Assembly: GCA_016722565.1 (NCBI GenBank)
Contig: JADKIU010000004.1
Coordinates: 124,001 to 188,000 of the forward strand
DNA from: Bacteroidota bacterium
GTDB lineage: Bacteria; Bacteroidota; Bacteroidia; 2-12-FULL-35-15
DNA: 64,000 nt
Direction: 5' to 3'
The notes below the pieces were generated by a model. It did no database searches and had not been told where the DNA came from. It saw only the letters and a program-made list of their open reading frames with translations. Positions within the stretch are counted from its first letter, which is position 1, and the number at the start of each line of letters is the position of its first letter. A program made the translations under genes and the position numbers. Below, piece after piece: positions 33,250-42,741 of the stretch.

Positions 33250-34674
33250 ATGAAGATAGAAGAGTTTAGTAAAATATTGTTGGAACGTTTTCCTTTTGAA
33301 ACGACAATGGGACAGCGGCAACTGTTTGCAAAGCTTTCGGCATTTATATTAAATAAGAATTCGGATCAAATATTTGTATTGAAGGGGTATGCTGGAACAG
33401 GTAAAACAACCACTGTTCGGGCTTTGGTAGAAAGCTTACCGGCTTTGAATGGGAAAACAGTGTTGCTTGCACCAACGGGAAGGGCAGCAAAAGTACTTTC
33501 CAATTATACAGGCAAACAAGCCTTTACGATTCACAAAAAGATTTATTACCGCAAGCCGGATACCGCTGGTGGAATGGCCTTTACGTTGCAACAAAATTTG
33601 CATACCAATACGATTTTTATAGTGGATGAGGCTTCTATGATTTCAAATTCCGGTGGATTGGCAGGTGGTTCATTCGGGAGCAGTAGTTTATTGGATGATT
33701 TGATTTCCTATGTATTTAATGGAAACAATTGCAAGTTAATCTTTATAGGTGATACCGCACAATTACCTCCTGTTGGTTTAGATGTAAGTCCGGCCTTGGA
33801 TATTGATTTTTTAAAAGCTTCTTTTTATTTTCAATTGGATTGGCATGAGTTAACCGAGGTAGTGCGACAGTCTGAAAATTCGGGTGTGTTGACAAATGCC
33901 ACCGCCATCCGGAATCAAATAAAAAATGATTCGAATGTGAAACCTCATTTTGAATTGGAAGGTTTTAAAGACATCGTTCGATTGGGAGGTGATGAATTGG
34001 AAGATGCTTTAAATAGCGCATATTCAAAATATGGAGCAGAAGATACGATGGTGATTTGTCGTTCCAATAAACGTGCAAATATTTTTAATCAACAAATTAG
34101 AGCACGCATTCGTTGGCAGGAAAACGAGCTGTCAACAGGCGACTTTATGATGGTGGTGAAGAATAACTATTTCTGGTTGCCCGATGAATCAAAAGCCGGA
34201 TTTATTGCCAATGGCGACATTGTTCAGTTAACGAGCATTGGTAAAATTCAGGAGATGCATGGGTTTAAATTTGCAGATGTTCGTATCCGTATGATTGATT
34301 ATCCGGATGAACCGGAATTGGAAACACGTTTGTTGTTGGATACCATAATGAGTGAAGCACCTTCGCTATCTCAAGAAGACAACAAGCGGTTGTATAATTC
34401 TGTTTCAGCAGATTATAGCGATATCGCAGATCGCAGGTTGCGTTTGAAGAAAGTAAAGGAAGATGGTTTTTTTAATGCACTGCAAGTGAAATTTGCATAC
34501 GCTGTTACCTGTCATAAAGCACAAGGCGGACAGTGGCCTTGTGTATTTGTTGAGCAAGGGTATTTAACGGATGAAATGATTAATAAAGAATATCTGCGCT
34601 GGTTGTATACAGCAGTTTCTCGTGCTTCGGAAAAGCTGTATTTGGTGAATTTTAATAAAGACTTTTTTGAATAG
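33250..34674 (+). CDS. RecD-like ATP-dependent DNA helicase (SF1)
   Basis: 474 residues from the ATG at 33250; an in-frame start at 33205 would add 15 residues overlapping the divergent promoter. Motifs: Q-motif TTMGQRQLFAKLSAF, Walker A GYAGTGKTT (46-54), motif Ia LLAPTGRAAKVLS, Walker B IFIVDEASMI and motif III FIGDTAQLPPVG. The C-terminal UvrD-like part has FAYAVTCHKAQGGQWP and YTAVSRASEKLYLV. It lacks the N-terminal domains of RecD2 and is not beside recB or recC, so it is a stand-alone DNA helicase of repair or recombination. Confidence 0.9.
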   Translation: MKIEEFSKILLERFPFETTMGQRQLFAKLSAFILNKNSDQIFVLKGYAGTGKTTTVRALVESLPALNGKTVLLAPTGRAAKVLSNYTGKQAFTIHKKIYYRKPDTAGGMAFTLQQNLHTNTIFIVDEASMISNSGGLAGGSFGSSSLLDDLISYVFNGNNCKLIFIGDTAQLPPVGLDVSPALDIDFLKASFYFQLDWHELTEVVRQSENSGVLTNATAIRNQIKNDSNVKPHFELEGFKDIVRLGGDELEDALNSAYSKYGAEDTMVICRSNKRANIFNQQIRARIRWQENELSTGDFMMVVKNNYFWLPDESKAGFIANGDIVQLTSIGKIQEMHGFKFADVRIRMIDYPDEPELETRLLLDTIMSEAPSLSQEDNKRLYNSVSADYSDIADRRLRLKKVKEDGFFNALQVKFAYAVTCHKAQGGQWPCVFVEQGYLTDEMINKEYLRWLYTAVSRASEKLYLVNFNKDFFE

Positions 34675-34677
34675 GAA

Positions 34678-35076
34678 TTATTCTTCTTTCTCGTAAGAGA
34701 ATCCCAGTTTTGTAGAAAATTTTGGCCAGTTGATAGTTGTGCCATTTTTCTCTTTCACTTTGATGTTTGTGAAAAATAATTTAGTTCCACCATCCACACG
34801 TTCAAGCCGTTTTTGCATATCCCCGGATAAGGTGGTTCCTTGAATAATTTCAGAGTAGGCTATTCCTTTAATGGTTACAATCATTTCAAAAGAGACGACA
34901 ACCGAATCAAGAATATTTCCATACTGATCTTTCCCGATTAATCGATTGTTGACGTTATCAAAAAAAATTGATGAAATGGTTCCTTTTTTTTCAACTTTGA
35001 TAGTGCCATGCTTTTCTTCTTGGGCAATACTGGAATAACTAATAAGAAATAGAAAGAAGTAGATTAGTTTTTTCAT
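34678..35076 (-). CDS. small periplasmic protein resembling the GldM C-terminal domain
   Basis: 132 residues: signal peptide (1-18, ending SYSSIAQ) and one beta-rich domain. The stretch VVSFEMIVTIKGIAYSE, a GTTLSGDMQKRLERVDGGTK segment and LFFTNIKVKEKNG follow the pattern of the last domain of GldM, the periplasmic shaft protein of T9SS (SFxV, lsxxMxxxIxxxxxGxxxxFxxIxxxxxDG). If so, it is a stand-alone copy of that domain. The resemblance is from memory and the overall identity would be low. It converges on the helicase gene with only 3 bp between. A TATATTTG box lies at 35097-35090. Confidence 0.5.
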   Translation of the reverse strand: MKKLIYFFLFLISYSSIAQEEKHGTIKVEKKGTISSIFFDNVNNRLIGKDQYGNILDSVVVSFEMIVTIKGIAYSEIIQGTTLSGDMQKRLERVDGGTKLFFTNIKVKEKNGTTINWPKFSTKLGFSYEKEE

Positions 35077-35089
35077 AATTGCTCTAACG

Positions 35090-35097
35090 CAAATATA
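35090..35097 (-). promoter_or_regulatory. -7 promoter box TATATTTG
   Basis: TAnnTTTG on the minus strand, 13 nt before the start of the gene ending at 34678. Confidence 0.5.
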
Positions 35098-35123
35098 AGG
35101 CCAATGGTTATAATTTAATGGAA

Positions 35124-35157
35124 TAAAAAAATCCCCTTCGCAGTGAAGGGGATTTTC
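35124..35157 (-). terminator. Rho-independent terminator of the mscL-DUF3078 operon
   Basis: Hairpin aaatccccttcg-cagt-gaaggggattt with an A/T run on both sides. Confidence 0.85.
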
Positions 35158-35159
35158 TA

Positions 35160-36104
35160 TTAAAATTTATAAGAGAAACCAACGGCTAATACTTGTTTGA
35201 ATTGTAAGCGTGGACCGGTACTCATGTATGTCGCGCCATTTGCATCGGTGCGTTCAACCGGAACTGGGATGTCGTGGTCATAAATTAAATTGGTGGAAAT
35301 GCTTGCGGAAATATACTTGTTTACTTTTAAACCAATAATATTTTCCCAGTTTACATCAATGTTTTGAGGGTCGTTGATGTAATTACTGAATAATTCCAGT
35401 TTTGTAGCGAAGTTTACATTTTTAAAAATATCTTTTTTATAAGTGAGTTTGAAGTATCCCCCAAATTCACTTCTCACCATTTGGCCATCTTTAATTTTTA
35501 CTCCGGCTGTATCGTATTCTGCCGGTTCTACACCATAGGCTCCTGCATCTGCTAGCATTTCGCTATAAACAATGGTTGTTTTGGAGGTAACTGGTGAAAT
35601 AAACATTGAAAAGTAAGCATTGGGTTTATAGTCAATCCCGATTGCACCCAAAACATATGCCGGTGCTAAAAAGTGAGAGATAACGGTAGAGTCGTTTGGA
35701 TAATTGTATCCGTTAGCAAATTGACTTTTAAAGTTTACCAAAGCGGTGTAGTACCAATAATCTTTGAATGCATATCTCCCATATTTGGAGGAGAAATCGA
35801 TTTTGTCTTCGTTTTTTCTGAGCGGTGCTTTCCCGCTTTGAAGCATACCATAGGCCATATCAAGGGTGTTGTCCCAGGTAGTTTTTTCTTTTTTATAATT
35901 TGCATAAACGCTGAGCATCGCGGTAGCTGAAAGTGCATTTTCTCCACCGGCAGCCCAATTGGTAAAGCTTGATTGCGCGAAATTGATACCACCAACACCA
36001 CCTTTTGTCCATAATTTAGGAGCAGGCTTTGTTGTGTCTGGGGTTTGGGCAACAGCAGTTGCCGCAACAAGGATTGCTCCAAGTAGGAATGTAATTCTTT
36101 TCAT
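35160..36104 (-). CDS. DUF3078 family outer-membrane-associated protein
   Basis: 314 residues: signal peptide (1-19, ending TAVAQ). It has the typical start of DUF3078 proteins (LWTKGGVGGINFAQSSFTNWAAGGENALS) and then a series of amphipathic strands ending in AVGFSYKF with terminal F, as in small barrels. Function unknown. It is only 8 bp downstream of mscL, so the two are co-transcribed. Confidence 0.85.
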   Translation of the reverse strand: MKRITFLLGAILVAATAVAQTPDTTKPAPKLWTKGGVGGINFAQSSFTNWAAGGENALSATAMLSVYANYKKEKTTWDNTLDMAYGMLQSGKAPLRKNEDKIDFSSKYGRYAFKDYWYYTALVNFKSQFANGYNYPNDSTVISHFLAPAYVLGAIGIDYKPNAYFSMFISPVTSKTTIVYSEMLADAGAYGVEPAEYDTAGVKIKDGQMVRSEFGGYFKLTYKKDIFKNVNFATKLELFSNYINDPQNIDVNWENIIGLKVNKYISASISTNLIYDHDIPVPVERTDANGATYMSTGPRLQFKQVLAVGFSYKF

Positions 36105-36112
36105 GTTTGTAA

Positions 36113-36481
36113 TTATTTTTTTAGTAAATCGCGAATTTCTGCCAATAATTCTTCTTGACTCGGTCCTTTTGGAGCAGCTGGTGCTTCTTCTTTCTTCTTA
36201 ACAGCAGAATTCATTCCTTTAACAATAAGGAACAATACAAATGCAATTACAATAAAAGAGATGGACGCAGCAATAAATTTACCAAGCAAAATACCACCCG
36301 GAGCCCAGGTCTCGATTGTTGCGGCACCAGCAGCTTTTAATGCAGGTTTTAGTAATAATGGTGTGATAATGTCTTCTACCAATGATTTAATAATTGCACC
36401 AAATGCACCACCAATGATTACACCGACAGCAAGGTCAATCACATTGCCTCGCATAATGAACGCTTTAAATTCTTTTAGCAT
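36113..36481 (-). CDS. mscL: large-conductance mechanosensitive channel MscL
   Basis: 122 residues from the ATG at 36481 (MLKEFKAFIMRGN). An upstream in-frame start at 36547 is rejected because it would overlap the promoter and add 22 residues unlike MscL. TM1 contains NVIDLAVGVIIGGAFGAII (about 14-32), the conserved pore helix, and TM2 is about 64-84 (IAASISFIVIAFVLFLIVKG). A basic C-terminal helix ends LLAEIRDLLKK. It opens on membrane tension to release solutes in osmotic downshock. Confidence 0.95.
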   Translation of the reverse strand: MLKEFKAFIMRGNVIDLAVGVIIGGAFGAIIKSLVEDIITPLLLKPALKAAGAATIETWAPGGILLGKFIAASISFIVIAFVLFLIVKGMNSAVKKKEEAPAAPKGPSQEELLAEIRDLLKK

Positions 36482-36510
36482 TTTTTTTGTTTTTAAGTTT
36501 AAAAATCGCG

Positions 36511-36518
36511 CAAATATA
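36511..36518 (-). promoter_or_regulatory. -7 promoter box TATATTTG of mscL
   Basis: TAnnTTTG on the minus strand, about 30 nt before the mscL ATG. Confidence 0.55.
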
Positions 36519-36533
36519 CTATAAATACTTAAA

Positions 36534-36565
36534 CAAAAAAGACGCACCGAATAAGTGCGTCTTTC
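36534..36565 (-). terminator. Rho-independent terminator of icd
   Basis: Hairpin aaagacgcac-cgaata-agtgcgtcttt located about 20 bp past the icd stop codon. Confidence 0.8.
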
Positions 36566-36584
36566 ATAAGAATAAATTAATGGA

Positions 36585-37817
36585 TTATTTACCTAGTTTT
36601 GCTTTTAAATTGGTATCCAAAGCGGTTAAAAACTCTTCGGTATATAAATAGTGTTCACCATGGTTTACTTTGTTTCCATGAATACAAACGGCTAAATCTT
36701 TCGTCATTTTACCGGATTCAACAGTTTCTACGCATACTTGTTCCAATGCATGGCAGAAATTGATTAATTCTTGGTTACCATCTAGTTTTCCTCTGAATTC
36801 CAATCCACGTGTCCAAGCAAAAATAGATGCGATTGGATTTGTAGACGTTGGTTTTCCTGCTTGATGATCACGGTAGTGACGTGTTACCGTTCCGTGTGCA
36901 GCTTCCGCCTCCATTGTTTTTCCATCTGGTGTTACCAAAACAGAAGTCATTAATCCTAAGGAGCCGAAACCTTGAGCAACCGTATCGGATTGAACATCTC
37001 CGTCATAATTTTTACAAGCCCAAACGAAATTTCCGTTCCATTTCAAAGCAGATGCAACCATGTCGTCAATTAAACGATGTTCGTAAACAATTTTTGCAGC
37101 ATCAAATTTTGCTTTGTAATCTTTCTGGTAAATCTCTTCAAAAATATCTTTAAAGCGCCCATCGTATTTTTTTAAGATGGTGTTTTTAGTAGATAAATAT
37201 AAAGGCCATCCTTTAGATAATGCAGTGTTAAAACAAGAATGGGCAAATCCACGAATTGACTCATCTGTATTGTACATGGTTAATGCTACACCATCACCTT
37301 TGAAGTTAAATACTTCAAATGATTGTGGTGCACTTCCATCTTCAGGAGTGAAACTTACTGTTAATTTTCCTTTTCCTTTTGTAACGAAATCGGTTGCACG
37401 GTATTGATCACCAAATGCATGACGTCCGATACAGATAGGAGCAGTCCAGTTTGGAACCAAACGAGGCACATTTTTACAAACGATTGGTTCACGGAAAACG
37501 GTTCCATCCAAAATATTACGGATGGTGCCATTTGGTGACTTCCACATTTGTTTTAATTTGAATTCTTTCACACGCTCTTCGTCAGGAGTAATCGTCGCGC
37601 ACTTAATACCAACATTGTATTTTTTAATGGCTTCAGCCGAATCAATGGTTACTTGATCGTTTGTTGCATCGCGGTGCTCAACACCTAAATCGAAATATTT
37701 AATATCCAATTCCAAATAAGGAAGGATTAATTTGTCTTTAATGAATTTCCAGATGATGCGAGTCATTTCATCGCCATCTAATTCAACAACAGGGTTTGCT
37801 ACTTTAATTTTGCTCAT
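36585..37817 (-). CDS. icd: NADP-dependent isocitrate dehydrogenase (dimeric, eukaryote-like subfamily)
   Basis: 410 residues. Motifs: GDEMTRIIWKFIKDKLI near 15-31, CATITPDEERVKEF (about 73-86), WKSPNGTIRNILDGTVFREPI (about 92-112), and IGRHAFGDQYRATD near 132. The YDGDVQSDTVAQGFGSLGLMTSV segment carries the metal ligands. The length and the NGTIRNILDGTVFREPI pattern place it with the IDH subfamily that includes mitochondrial and cytosolic eukaryotic enzymes. It oxidatively decarboxylates isocitrate to 2-oxoglutarate in the TCA cycle. Single-gene unit with its own -7 box and terminator. Confidence 0.95.
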   Translation of the reverse strand: MSKIKVANPVVELDGDEMTRIIWKFIKDKLILPYLELDIKYFDLGVEHRDATNDQVTIDSAEAIKKYNVGIKCATITPDEERVKEFKLKQMWKSPNGTIRNILDGTVFREPIVCKNVPRLVPNWTAPICIGRHAFGDQYRATDFVTKGKGKLTVSFTPEDGSAPQSFEVFNFKGDGVALTMYNTDESIRGFAHSCFNTALSKGWPLYLSTKNTILKKYDGRFKDIFEEIYQKDYKAKFDAAKIVYEHRLIDDMVASALKWNGNFVWACKNYDGDVQSDTVAQGFGSLGLMTSVLVTPDGKTMEAEAAHGTVTRHYRDHQAGKPTSTNPIASIFAWTRGLEFRGKLDGNQELINFCHALEQVCVETVESGKMTKDLAVCIHGNKVNHGEHYLYTEEFLTALDTNLKAKLGK

Positions 37818-37880
37818 TGTAATTTATGTTTATTGTTTATTCCGAAGGAACCCCTTCGGGGGAGTCTGTTTATGAGGTTA

Positions 37881-37888
37881 CAAATATA
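37881..37888 (-). promoter_or_regulatory. -7 promoter box TATATTTG of icd
   Basis: TAnnTTTG on the minus strand, about 64 nt before the icd ATG. A small GC-rich stem (ccgaaggaa / ccccttcggg) lies in the leader. Confidence 0.55.
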
Positions 37889-37900
37889 GCATTTTGGATG

Positions 37901-37940
37901 AAAAAAAAGAGCCAAAAATGTATTTCTTGGCTCTTTCTTT
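37901..37940 (-). terminator. Rho-independent terminator of the M16 protease gene
   Basis: Hairpin arms aaagagccaa / ttggctcttt with a long A run on the plus strand (T run for the minus transcript). Confidence 0.8.
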
Positions 37941-37958
37941 CTGAAGTAGGTTTGCTGA

Positions 37959-40901
37959 TTAATATCCAAAAATATCTTCCAAGCTGAGGAAGGTTACTTT
38001 TCCATATTTTTCAAGGGTTTTTAGGTCTAGGTTCTCCTTCTTGCCAATCACTAATACGGTGTATTGTTTGTTTTTTACATGCATTTCTTCAAAAGCTCTC
38101 AGCTGCTGAAAGGTGATTCCTGGTACATTTTTATACACATCTCGTCTGATGTCGTAATCCAAACCTAGGCGCTGTGCATTTTCATAATTAAAGAGAATAC
38201 CTGCTTTGGTGATACGTTCGGTACGAATACTTTGGATGATGGACTCTTTGGATGCGTTGAAATTATTTTCTGATTCAGGCATACTGTTTACCAATTCCAT
38301 CATGCCTTTCATTGCTTCAGGGAGTTTGTCGGATTGTGTTCCGATATAGGAGAATACATAATTGTAATCAGCTTTTTTACCGGCAGTACTATAGCTTGAA
38401 AATACAGAATATGCCAATGCTTTTGATTCTCTCATTTCCTGGAAAACGATGGATGACATTCCTCCTCCAAAATATTCGTTGAACAAGCGAATATCCGGTG
38501 CGATACTCTTGTTGTATTTTTCATCTTTGGAAATGAAAATCACTTCTGCTTGTTTCATGTCATAATCAACGGCATATACATTTGTGTTTGCTTCTGTTTC
38601 CTGAAATTTTACAGGAAGCGGTGTTGGTTTTAATGTAGAAGGAGTAATGTGTAGTTTGTTGAGCATCGCTGTTACTTCTTCAATACTGTTATCTCCGTAA
38701 TATAAAACACGATGTTGGTAAGCGGTTACATCCTTGATAATGGAAATAAGTTCCTCCGATTTTAAATTTTTTAATTCGGTTGCAGATAAGATATTTGTAT
38801 AGCTAGAGTTCTTTCCATACTTGCCATAAGCAGTAAGCGCACCAAAAAGGATTTCTCCTTTGTCTAGTTTTGCATCTTCTCGCTTCTTTAAAATATCAGA
38901 AACAAGATTTGTAAGGGCCGGTTCATTTGGTTGCGGGTTGGCAAGCAAGTTTTCGAAAAGTTGTGTTGCCTTTTCGATGTTTTCAGTTAACCCTCTGAGG
39001 CTGACCCATGTTTGGTCTTCACCAACATAAACATCGAAGGAGCATCCTAATTTATAAAACTCTTGCTGAACGGAAGCTGCAGTCAATTCTTTTGTTCCTA
39101 GGTATTTTAAATAGTTAATGGCAACGTCTGTTTTTTTATTGTGGTTGGATCCCATGTCTAATACATAGTACATGTCAAACGTTTTGTTTTCAGTGTTTGC
39201 TGTATATAAAACTGGGATTCCACTTTTTAAAGCAGTTTTTTTGATGTCTGTTGAGTAATCAATAAAAACCGGCTCGATATCTTTAATGGGTGTGGATACA
39301 ATACTTTTTACAAAATCACTTTGATCATCTCGATTGACACTCACAGGAGTAATTTCCGGTTTTTCTACTTTTTTAACCGACTTGTCTTCTCCAGTTCGTT
39401 TATAAACTGCAACATAATTAGACGTGTAGTTTGCTTTTACAAAATCAATAATTTGTTGTTTGGTGATTTTTGCCAATCGGTCAATTGTATAAACAGATTC
39501 TTCCCAACTTCTGCCGGTGATAAATGAATTTACAAATGCATCTGCACGAGAACTGTTGTATTCATTTGTTTTTGTTTGTTGTAAGCGCATGTCGGTAATA
39601 ATCGCACTTGGCAACCAATCAGGAAAATCACCTGTTTTTATTTTTTCTATTTGTTCAAGCAATAAGTCTTTCAGTTGTTCAAGTGTTTGTCCTTCTTTTG
39701 GAATTGCTTGAATGATATGGGTAGAATAGTCTTTGAATTGCAAATCAAAAGCATAGGCTTCCAATACTTTTTGCTCTTGATTTAAATTTAAATCAATTAG
39801 CCCAGCTTTCCCATTCGATAAAATTTTGTTTACCATCATCATCATATCAGCTTCTTTGCTTCCGATACCTGGAAAGCGATATCCAATCATGATGTTTTCG
39901 GCATCTGGTCCAACCACTTCTTTTACAACAGGAGCCAGTATCGGTTTCTCAATAAAAGGTTGGTAAGCTGGAACTGGCTTGCTTTTCCATGAACCAAATT
40001 TTTCGTCAATCATTTTAATAGTTGCATCCGGATCTAAATCACCTGATAAACAGATCGCAATGTTGTTTGGGACATAATAGGTGTTGAAGTACTTTTTTAT
40101 TTCGGTGAGTGATGGATTTTTTAAATGGTCGATTGTTCCGATTGTAGTTTGAGAACCATATGTGTTAGTAGGGAATAAACCTTTAAAGAGTGCTTCCCAT
40201 GATTTATCGCCATCATTATCTAAGGAGCGATTTTTTTCTTCGTACACAGCTTCTAACTCGGTGTGAAATAAGCGCAATACAGGATTTCTAAAGCGTTCAG
40301 CTTCAATGGTTGTCCATTTATCCAATTGGTTGGAAGGGATGTCATTCACATAAACAGTTTGTTCTAACCAGGTGTATGCATTTGTTCCCTTAGCACCTAA
40401 ATTCGAAAGCATTTTGTCATATTCATTGGCAATCGCAAATTTTGACGCATATCCAGAAATACTATCTATTTTATGATAGATTTTTTTGCGTTGATTGGGG
40501 TCTTTTGTTTTTCTGTAAACTTCGTAGAGCTTTTCAATTTTATCAAGCTCTACTTTCTCTTTAGCAAAATTTTTGCTTCCGTACTTATCAGTTCCTTTAA
40601 AGAGCATGTGTTCCAGATAATGGGCTAAGCCGGTAAATCCACTTGGATCATTTTTACTTCCTGCACGAACAGCGATGGATGTTTGAATACGGGGAGAGTT
40701 TTTATATACACTGATGTAAACAGTAAGTCCATTGTCCAGTTTATAAATGCGTGTGTTGAGTTGATCACCAGTTGTGTTTTTGTATTTATACACTTTAGGT
40801 GTGGGCGTGGTTGTATCTTTTTTTGCTGTTGGAGTTTGTGCATTTGAAATAGAAAGGCACAAAACAGATAGCGAAAATAAAATTGAAATTGATTTTTTCA
40901 T
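37959..40901 (-). CDS. M16 family zinc metallopeptidase (insulinase-like, two-lobe)
   Basis: 980 residues: signal peptide (1-21, ending SISNAQ), so periplasmic or surface exposed. The inverted zinc motif HxxEH is HYLEH at 94-98, and ELEAVYEEKNRS about 75 residues later holds the distal glutamate. A full second pair of M16 domains follows without a zinc motif, as in pitrilysin-like single-chain enzymes. Likely degrades peptides in the envelope. Single-gene unit with its own terminator. Confidence 0.92.
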   Translation of the reverse strand: MKKSISILFSLSVLCLSISNAQTPTAKKDTTTPTPKVYKYKNTTGDQLNTRIYKLDNGLTVYISVYKNSPRIQTSIAVRAGSKNDPSGFTGLAHYLEHMLFKGTDKYGSKNFAKEKVELDKIEKLYEVYRKTKDPNQRKKIYHKIDSISGYASKFAIANEYDKMLSNLGAKGTNAYTWLEQTVYVNDIPSNQLDKWTTIEAERFRNPVLRLFHTELEAVYEEKNRSLDNDGDKSWEALFKGLFPTNTYGSQTTIGTIDHLKNPSLTEIKKYFNTYYVPNNIAICLSGDLDPDATIKMIDEKFGSWKSKPVPAYQPFIEKPILAPVVKEVVGPDAENIMIGYRFPGIGSKEADMMMMVNKILSNGKAGLIDLNLNQEQKVLEAYAFDLQFKDYSTHIIQAIPKEGQTLEQLKDLLLEQIEKIKTGDFPDWLPSAIITDMRLQQTKTNEYNSSRADAFVNSFITGRSWEESVYTIDRLAKITKQQIIDFVKANYTSNYVAVYKRTGEDKSVKKVEKPEITPVSVNRDDQSDFVKSIVSTPIKDIEPVFIDYSTDIKKTALKSGIPVLYTANTENKTFDMYYVLDMGSNHNKKTDVAINYLKYLGTKELTAASVQQEFYKLGCSFDVYVGEDQTWVSLRGLTENIEKATQLFENLLANPQPNEPALTNLVSDILKKREDAKLDKGEILFGALTAYGKYGKNSSYTNILSATELKNLKSEELISIIKDVTAYQHRVLYYGDNSIEEVTAMLNKLHITPSTLKPTPLPVKFQETEANTNVYAVDYDMKQAEVIFISKDEKYNKSIAPDIRLFNEYFGGGMSSIVFQEMRESKALAYSVFSSYSTAGKKADYNYVFSYIGTQSDKLPEAMKGMMELVNSMPESENNFNASKESIIQSIRTERITKAGILFNYENAQRLGLDYDIRRDVYKNVPGITFQQLRAFEEMHVKNKQYTVLVIGKKENLDLKTLEKYGKVTFLSLEDIFGY

Positions 40902-40952
40902 TTGATAATTGAATTTATGTAGTTGTAAATATACTACAATATTCGAATGTGT

Positions 40953-41393
40953 TCAAAAATCAAATGTGGGAGATTTTGTAATCGTTGAAGAAGCGTTTTT
41001 ATTTTTAATGACAAATTGTTTACACCATTCATAAGCTGTTTCTTTGTTAGTGAAAACGGCAAATGGTCTCTTCGGTTTTTGAATTTTTATATAGAAGTCG
41101 GTAATTAGTTTGTAGGCCATGTTTTGCACAACAACGGCAGTGCCATACATCGGTGAAATGTCTTCAATTTTCAGAGAGTTGTCTCGTGCCTCGCGGGAGA
41201 TGGTTACATTTTCTCCGGCTGTAACTACAAAAGGAGTATTGATGTTATTCGTTATTTCAATAATGTATTTAAGGTTTTCCATTTGTTCTTCAATTTCTTG
41301 ATGACTGCCATCTTTGAAATGCATAGAGCCAATGCCTTCTTCATTTATTGAAATAATACAAATGGATGATTCAACTGATTTTAGAATCTTCAT
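40953..41393 (-). CDS. small protein of unknown function, possibly SpoIIAA/STAS-like
   Basis: 146 residues, no signal peptide. The alternation of strands and helices, with FVVTAGENVTISREARD in the middle and RPFAVFTNKETAYEWCKQF near the C-terminus, is like a Bacteroidota group of STAS/SEC14-like small proteins. The assignment is tentative. It starts 3 bp before the lhgO stop codon region ends (4-bp spacing), so it is probably co-transcribed with lhgO. Confidence 0.5.
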   Translation of the reverse strand: MKILKSVESSICIISINEEGIGSMHFKDGSHQEIEEQMENLKYIIEITNNINTPFVVTAGENVTISREARDNSLKIEDISPMYGTAVVVQNMAYKLITDFYIKIQKPKRPFAVFTNKETAYEWCKQFVIKNKNASSTITKSPTFDF

Positions 41394-41396
41394 CGA

Positions 41397-42617
41397 TTAA
41401 CCTAAGTTAAAATGTTCGGTTGCCATTTTTTGAATCGCTGTTCCGATTGCTAATGAAGATGTTGCTGCCGGAGAAGGCGCATTTAAAACATGAATGGCAT
41501 TGCCATTGACTTCGATTTTAAAATCGTCAATCATTTCGCCTTCCGGAGCAAGTGCCATTGCGCGTACTCCTGCACGACCCGGTTTTAAGTCGTCCATTTC
41601 CAATGTAGGTATAAGTTTACGAAGGCGTTTAAGAAAAAATGTTTTAGAAAAAGCACCACGATATTCATCTACTCCGAACTTAATGTTTTTTGCAAAAAAC
41701 TTCCACGTTCCTCCGAAGCCGAATGCCTCAGCAGTATCTTTTATTGAAAAATCAGTTTTGCCATAACCTTCACGTTTGAATACAAAAACTGCATTGGGGC
41801 CACATTCGGTTCCACCATGAATCATTCGTGTGAAATGTACTCCTAAGAATGGGTATTTGGGATTTGGAACAGGATAGATTAAGTTTTTTACTTTACTAAG
41901 ACCTTTGTCGGTTAAGTCATAATAATCACCTCTGAAACCAACAATGGCGGTATCAATTTTTGCTCCTTCTTTTTTTGCAATTCTATCGCTTTGCAATCCT
42001 GCACATGTAATGATATAGGTTCCTCTGAATGTTTCTTTTTGTGTAATAACGTTTGTGTAGCCTTCGTGTTTTTCGAATGCTTTTACTTCCTGTTGTGTCA
42101 AGACTTTGCTTTGAGAAAATTTTGCATGTATAAGTTCAACATATTTTCTGGATACATCAGCATAATCAATGATGCCAGTGCAAGGTACCCACAATCCTTC
42201 TATTCCAACACAATAAGGTTCAATTTCTTTGATACGTTTGGCATCGATTTTTTCAACGCCTTCCACACCATTTGCTAAACCATTATTAAACACTTTGTTC
42301 ATGTGCGCCAATTCAGACGAGTCGGTTGCAACAACAATTTTCCCGCAAATATCATGAGGGATTTTATGTTCTTTTGCAAAGGCAACCAATTCTCTACGTC
42401 CGTCCACACAGTTTTTTGCTTTGTAAGAGCCGGGTTTATAGTAGAGCCCTGAATGAATAACACCAGAATTGTGACCAGTTTGATGGGCGGCTACTTCCTT
42501 TTCTTTTTCTAGAACAAGAATTTTTTTGTTGGGATATTGCAAATTGATTTTGTAGGCAGAAGCAAGCCCGACAATTCCACCGCCAACAATAATTATATCG
42601 TATTGATTGTTTTCCAC
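41397..42617 (-). CDS. lhgO: L-2-hydroxyglutarate oxidase
   Basis: About 406 residues from a GTG at 42617, immediately before ENNQYDIIIVGGG. A longer frame to 42704 would add 29 residues not expected in the family. FAD-binding GGGIVGLASAY near residue 12-22, then HQTGHNSGVIHSGLYYKPGS (about 45-64), the hallmark of LhgO, and FRGDYYDL and PGRAGVRAMAL later. It oxidises L-2-hydroxyglutarate to 2-oxoglutarate and passes electrons to the membrane quinone pool. It is co-directional with the STAS-like gene. Confidence 0.92.
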   Translation of the reverse strand: MENNQYDIIIVGGGIVGLASAYKINLQYPNKKILVLEKEKEVAAHQTGHNSGVIHSGLYYKPGSYKAKNCVDGRRELVAFAKEHKIPHDICGKIVVATDSSELAHMNKVFNNGLANGVEGVEKIDAKRIKEIEPYCVGIEGLWVPCTGIIDYADVSRKYVELIHAKFSQSKVLTQQEVKAFEKHEGYTNVITQKETFRGTYIITCAGLQSDRIAKKEGAKIDTAIVGFRGDYYDLTDKGLSKVKNLIYPVPNPKYPFLGVHFTRMIHGGTECGPNAVFVFKREGYGKTDFSIKDTAEAFGFGGTWKFFAKNIKFGVDEYRGAFSKTFFLKRLRKLIPTLEMDDLKPGRAGVRAMALAPEGEMIDDFKIEVNGNAIHVLNAPSPAATSSLAIGTAIQKMATEHFNLG

Positions 42618-42686
42618 AAGAATTAAATTTTCGTAAAAATAATCAATTGTTTTGATTGTTTCATATCGTATTTTTTTAATACTTGG

Positions 42687-42726
42687 AAAAAAAAGAGAGA
42701 CCACTGGGGGTCTCTCTTTTTTTTAT
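42687..42726 (-). terminator. Rho-independent terminator of the T9SS cargo gene at 42742
   Basis: Hairpin aaaagagagacc-actgg-gggtctctctttt with eight T/A on each side. Confidence 0.85.
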
Positions 42727-42741
42727 AACAAAAAATCTTAA

